Source: Rufibacter roseus (GTDB taxonomy: Bacteria > Bacteroidota > Bacteroidia > Cytophagales > Hymenobacteraceae). Taken from it: a stretch of DNA of 64,000 nucleotides. The stretch lies in NCBI RefSeq assembly GCF_001647285.1, contig NZ_LRML01000004.1, forward strand, positions 434,001 to 498,000. Direction: 5' to 3'. The notes under the pieces were generated by a model, which was given only the letters and a program-made list of their open reading frames with translations, searched no databases and had not been told where the DNA came from. A program made the translations under genes and the position numbers. Of this stretch, positions 61,310 to 64,000 are shown in pieces; the stretch's first letter is position 1, and every line of letters starts with the position of its first letter.

Positions 61310-61355
61310 CCTCTGTTTTTGGCCTTTTTTCTGAAAATCAGGCCGAAAACAGAGG
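61310..61355 (+). terminator. Palindrome family member S, between pstB and phoU
   Basis: CCTCTGTTTTTGGCCT pairs with AGGCCGAAAACAGAGG with one mismatch, around TTTTTC-tg-AAAA. It may cause partial termination before phoU. Confidence 0.7.
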
Positions 61356-61451
61356 TAAATAGTTGCAGTTGGCGCGTTTTGTTCTTCTAAAAGTTCAGAA
61401 AAAGCGTTATTTTACATTTACTCCCTCACAACAACAGAAGAAATCTCTCAC

Positions 61452-62165
61452 ATGAATCACTTAGAAAAAGAGCTCCTAAGCATAAAAGAAAAGGTACATG
61501 AAATGTGGAGCCTGGTGGAGTTTCAGATGCTGGCCGGAAAGGAGGCCTTGCTGAGCGGCGACAAAGAACTGACCAAGAAAATCATAAAATCAGGCAAGAA
61601 GGTCAACAATTTTGACATAAAGATTGACCGCATGTGCGAGAGCATCTTTGCCCTGTACAACCCAGTGGCAATTGATTTGCGCTGGCTCATGGCCATTTTA
61701 AAAATAAATGCCAACATTGAGCGCATTGGTGACTCTTCTGAGGGAATTGCCCAGTTGATAAGAGAGGCCGGCCACCCTGTTGACCCTGTTCTGCTGGAAA
61801 ACACGCGGGTACTGGAAATGTATGAAGCCGCTGAAACCATGCTTGCCGAGGTGCAACGCGCATTCCACGAGGAAAATACGGAGCTGGCCAGGGAGATAAT
61901 TAAAAAAGACAAGCTGCTGAATAAGATCCACGCGCAAACTGATAAGGTTATCATCACCTATATTCAGGCTAACCCTGAGAAAATTGCCCAAAGCCTAAAG
62001 GTTTCCGGCATCATTCGTAAGTTAGAGCGCATTGGCGACCAAATCACCAACATCGCCGAGGAAATCATTTTCTATGTAGACGCCAAAGTGGTGAAACATA
62101 AACAGAAAGCCAAAAAGAAGAAAAAGAAGAACGGAGGCCAAACTCCGCCACCTGAAAACAATTAA
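61452..62165 (+). CDS. phoU: Phosphate signalling protein PhoU
   Basis: The 237-residue protein has the two three-helix PhoU domains: MWSLVEFQMLAGKEALLSGD and RWLMAILKINANIERIGDSS in the first, then ARTMLAEV-like helices and KLERIGDQITNIAEEIIFYV in the second. Two repeats of the ERIGD motif bind metals. PhoU links the Pst transporter to phosphate signalling and represses it when phosphate is plentiful. The C-terminus carries a Lys-rich tail KHKQKAKKKKKKNGG longer than usual. A perfect terminator follows. Confidence 0.93.
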   Translation: MNHLEKELLSIKEKVHEMWSLVEFQMLAGKEALLSGDKELTKKIIKSGKKVNNFDIKIDRMCESIFALYNPVAIDLRWLMAILKINANIERIGDSSEGIAQLIREAGHPVDPVLLENTRVLEMYEAAETMLAEVQRAFHEENTELAREIIKKDKLLNKIHAQTDKVIITYIQANPEKIAQSLKVSGIIRKLERIGDQITNIAEEIIFYVDAKVVKHKQKAKKKKKKNGGQTPPPENN

Positions 62166-62204
62166 CACAAAACCCTGAGACTGTACTCAGGGTTTTGTGT
62201 TAAT
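62161..62204 (+). terminator. Perfect terminator including the phoU stop
   Basis: ATTAACACAAAACCCTGAG, a 6-base loop, and its exact complement form a 19-base perfect stem, with the TAA of phoU in the left arm. The stem has a different core from the TGTTTT-GGCC family. Confidence 0.8.
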
Positions 62205-62328
62205 GAACAATTCCACACACAGAAATTGATTCAACATAGGTCTTCCGACTATGTATAACAATACTTAAAAGATTAAGTATTTATTCAGGAAAGAGGCTGG
62301 TTTCTTACTTAAAGCCATTTAGCCTTTG

Positions 62329-62336
62329 TACCTTTG
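62329..62336 (+). promoter_or_regulatory. Candidate -7 box of the endonuclease gene
   Basis: TACCTTTG matches TAnnTTTG and ends 21 bases before the ATG at 62358. No TTG is found at the expected distance. Confidence 0.5.
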
Positions 62337-62357
62337 CATTTTCAAACCAACCACTTC

Positions 62358-64000
62358 ATGAATAAGCATTTACGTTCCCTATTAATGCTGTTTTTGGTTA
62401 CCTTGGCAGGCTTCTCCTCTGCCTTGGCCCAGACAGCACCTCCCTCAAATCTTAGCGGCACAGAATTACGGGCATGGCTACGCCAGAACTGGTATGAAGG
62501 CAAGCGCCAAGTCTTGAGCTATAGCTACGCCCGTGGCAAAATGTACAACTACATAGATAATTATAACAACAAGGTAGAAGGCGTTTACTCTGGCTATGAG
62601 CAGCCTTTCCAATACAGCGAAACCAATACCTCTACTTCTATTCCCAACATCAATTGTGAGCACACGGTGCCACAGTCTTGGTTTGATGAAGCGGAGCGCA
62701 TGCGTACTGATATTCACCACCTCTTCCCTACGGTAATTCAGTGGAACAGTGACCGGGGCAGTGATCCTTTCGCGGAGATCCCGGACAGTCAAACACAAAA
62801 ATGGATAATCAACCTCACCTCACAAACCTCTATTCCTACCACCAACATTGATGCGTATAGTGAGGATACCAATTCCCAGTTTGAGCCTCGCGAAGTGCAC
62901 AAAGGCAACGTAGCCCGTGCCATCTTCTATTTCTACACCATGCACGAGGGCCAAAGATTTGATCCAGGCAAGGGAGTACCCAGCGCCGTGGGCGACATGC
63001 AGACCCTGTATCAGTGGCACCTGCAGGATCCGGTAGATGCCCGTGAACTGGAAAGGAACAACAGAATTCAGCGGGTACAGGGCAACCGTAACCCGTTTAT
63101 TGACTATCCTGAATTGGTAGCCAGCGCATGGGGCTTTACCCCAGTAAACTGCTCTCCTGCTACCCAGGTTAGTCAGCTTTCACTGACGGAGGCCACTCAA
63201 ACTTCTTTTAAAATAAACTGGACAAACGGCAGCGGTAACAGAAGATTAGTAGTGGTGCGTGAAGGCTCTGCCTCTGCTTTCTCACCATCTGGCAGCTATT
63301 CCACTGGCGTGAACTCAGATTTTTCACAGGCCACAGACCAAGGTAACGGACATAAATTAGTATACGCCGGCACTGGCAATTCTGTAACCGTTACAGGCCT
63401 TACCGCCAACCGTACGTACTATGTGCAAGTTTTTGAATACTGCAGCACAAACAACACCTATAATACTACAGGTGCTCCAGCTGCACAAGTAACGTTGCCA
63501 GATTATACTTGCTCCGGTGTTCCTAGTCAAAGGGTATCAGGTTTGACTACTTCTGAAGTGGGCACCGGCGGCTTTACCCTATCGTTTACCTCGGGCAACG
63601 GCGACGGAAGATTGGTGCTGGTAAGAGAAGGAAGCGCTCCAACCGCCACTCCACAAGCAGGCACCTCTTATACCAACGCCAACCTGAATTTCTCCAGTGC
63701 CCCAGCGCTTTCAGACGGCTCTAAGGTGGTCTACATTGGCTCCGGCAACAGCATTAGTGTAATTGGTCTTAAGTCAAATACTGAATATTATGCAGTGGCT
63801 TTTGAAAGCTGCTCTAATGGTTGGCAATACGGCACAGGTAGCACTGCCCTGTCAATACGCACGGAACAGGTTGGCGGCAACTTACCTTCTGGCGTTGTGG
63901 CCCGCCAAGATTTTGAGCATGGAGCCGATGACGGCTGGGCTGTCACTTCAGGCTTTAGCAGCTCCTCTGACAACAGTGGCTATCCTGACAACCAACGTAT
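62358..64000 (+). CDS. Secreted endonuclease I family protein, 3' end outside window
   Basis: The frame is open to the window end (547 codons seen). It begins with a signal peptide (SLLMLFLVTLAGFSSALAQ). The endonuclease I domain (about 30-265) has INCEHTVPQSWF with catalytic H102, MRTDIHHLFPT, and N130 in VIQWNSDRGSD, the His-Me finger pattern. The middle shows EVHKGNVARAIFYFYTMH. Two similar FN3-like domains follow (about 275-390 and 395-505), each with RLV-VREGSA. It then starts another module, RQDFEHGADDGWAV. It cleaves extracellular DNA and may be T9SS-exported. It lies directly after the phosphate locus. Confidence 0.9.
   Translation, partial: MNKHLRSLLMLFLVTLAGFSSALAQTAPPSNLSGTELRAWLRQNWYEGKRQVLSYSYARGKMYNYIDNYNNKVEGVYSGYEQPFQYSETNTSTSIPNINCEHTVPQSWFDEAERMRTDIHHLFPTVIQWNSDRGSDPFAEIPDSQTQKWIINLTSQTSIPTTNIDAYSEDTNSQFEPREVHKGNVARAIFYFYTMHEGQRFDPGKGVPSAVGDMQTLYQWHLQDPVDARELERNNRIQRVQGNRNPFIDYPELVASAWGFTPVNCSPATQVSQLSLTEATQTSFKINWTNGSGNRRLVVVREGSASAFSPSGSYSTGVNSDFSQATDQGNGHKLVYAGTGNSVTVTGLTANRTYYVQVFEYCSTNNTYNTTGAPAAQVTLPDYTCSGVPSQRVSGLTTSEVGTGGFTLSFTSGNGDGRLVLVREGSAPTATPQAGTSYTNANLNFSSAPALSDGSKVVYIGSGNSISVIGLKSNTEYYAVAFESCSNGWQYGTGSTALSIRTEQVGGNLPSGVVARQDFEHGADDGWAVTSGFSSSSDNSGYPDNQR

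Noticed and set aside
1-64000. CRISPR arrays, prophage, insertion sequences, integrons
   Set aside because: No regularly spaced identical repeats with spacers, no phage structural genes and no transposase or integrase motifs were found; the short repeats seen are degenerate.

Overview
The window reads as a chromosomal segment of a Bacteroidota bacterium. The evidence is a SusC/SusD pair, a type IX secretion C-terminal sorting domain, a triple-tyrosine/LuxR-type one-component regulator, promoters of the TTG-N17-23-TAnnTTTG kind, and almost no Shine-Dalgarno sequences. Moderate GC and the gene content suggest Cytophagales, probably Hymenobacteraceae (Rufibacter, Pontibacter or Hymenobacter relatives); that placement is inference. 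No rRNA, CRISPR array, prophage or transposase gene was seen. There is one tRNA, tRNA-Arg(ACG).

Layout. 1-5.6 kb: the end of a Gfo/Idh/MocA oxidoreductase, a GT4 glycosyltransferase and three tandem CgeB-like glycosyltransferases, a sugar-conjugate locus. A related-looking SAM methyltransferase lies at 10.2 kb. 5.8-9.7 kb: a DUF1080 protein and a five-PAS/GAF histidine kinase. 11-19.5 kb: a Nudix hydrolase, an orphan Pycsar-type membrane effector, a DUF2254 membrane protein, and a group of housekeeping or unknown genes (DUF2279, ABM monooxygenase, gamma-carbonic anhydrase, radical SAM, MBL hydrolase, DUF2238). 19.7-29.8 kb: three OmpA-family lipoproteins, accD, an MscS channel, an old-yellow-enzyme reductase and an unknown 516-residue protein. 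29.8-43.6 kb: a beta-glucan utilisation locus with a divergent regulator, SusC, SusD, a PKD surface glycan-binding lipoprotein, GH16 and GH3. 43.7-50.2 kb: small unknown genes, cystathionine gamma-synthase, a VTT-domain membrane protein and the tRNA. 50.4-55.7 kb: a TolC-HlyD-ABC-TetR export operon whose ABC ATPase motifs are all degenerate. 56.1-62.2 kb: a phosphate locus (porin O/P, pstSCAB, phoU), followed by a secreted endonuclease I cut by the window end.

The most striking sequence-level pattern is a family of about 19 intergenic palindromes with a shared core (TGTTTT-N-GGCCTGTTTT, a short loop, and its complement). The outer arms differ from copy to copy yet still pair. Many copies abut or include stop codons, two sit between divergent genes, and three overlap a classical terminator stem so that the two hairpins are mutually exclusive. 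Repeat-dense islands at 1.55-2.03, 4.34-4.50 and 44.6-45.3 kb hold other dispersed repeats and degenerate word-like tandem repeats.

How the genes work together. In the beta-glucan locus the regulator probably senses glucan fragments and activates susCD; GH16 cuts at or outside the surface, SusCD imports oligosaccharides, and GH3 releases glucose. In the phosphate locus the porin, the Pst transporter and PhoU cover uptake and signalling, and the endonuclease may supply nucleotides from extracellular DNA. The export operon has the layout of a TetR-controlled tripartite exporter, but its ABC subunit looks catalytically inactive.
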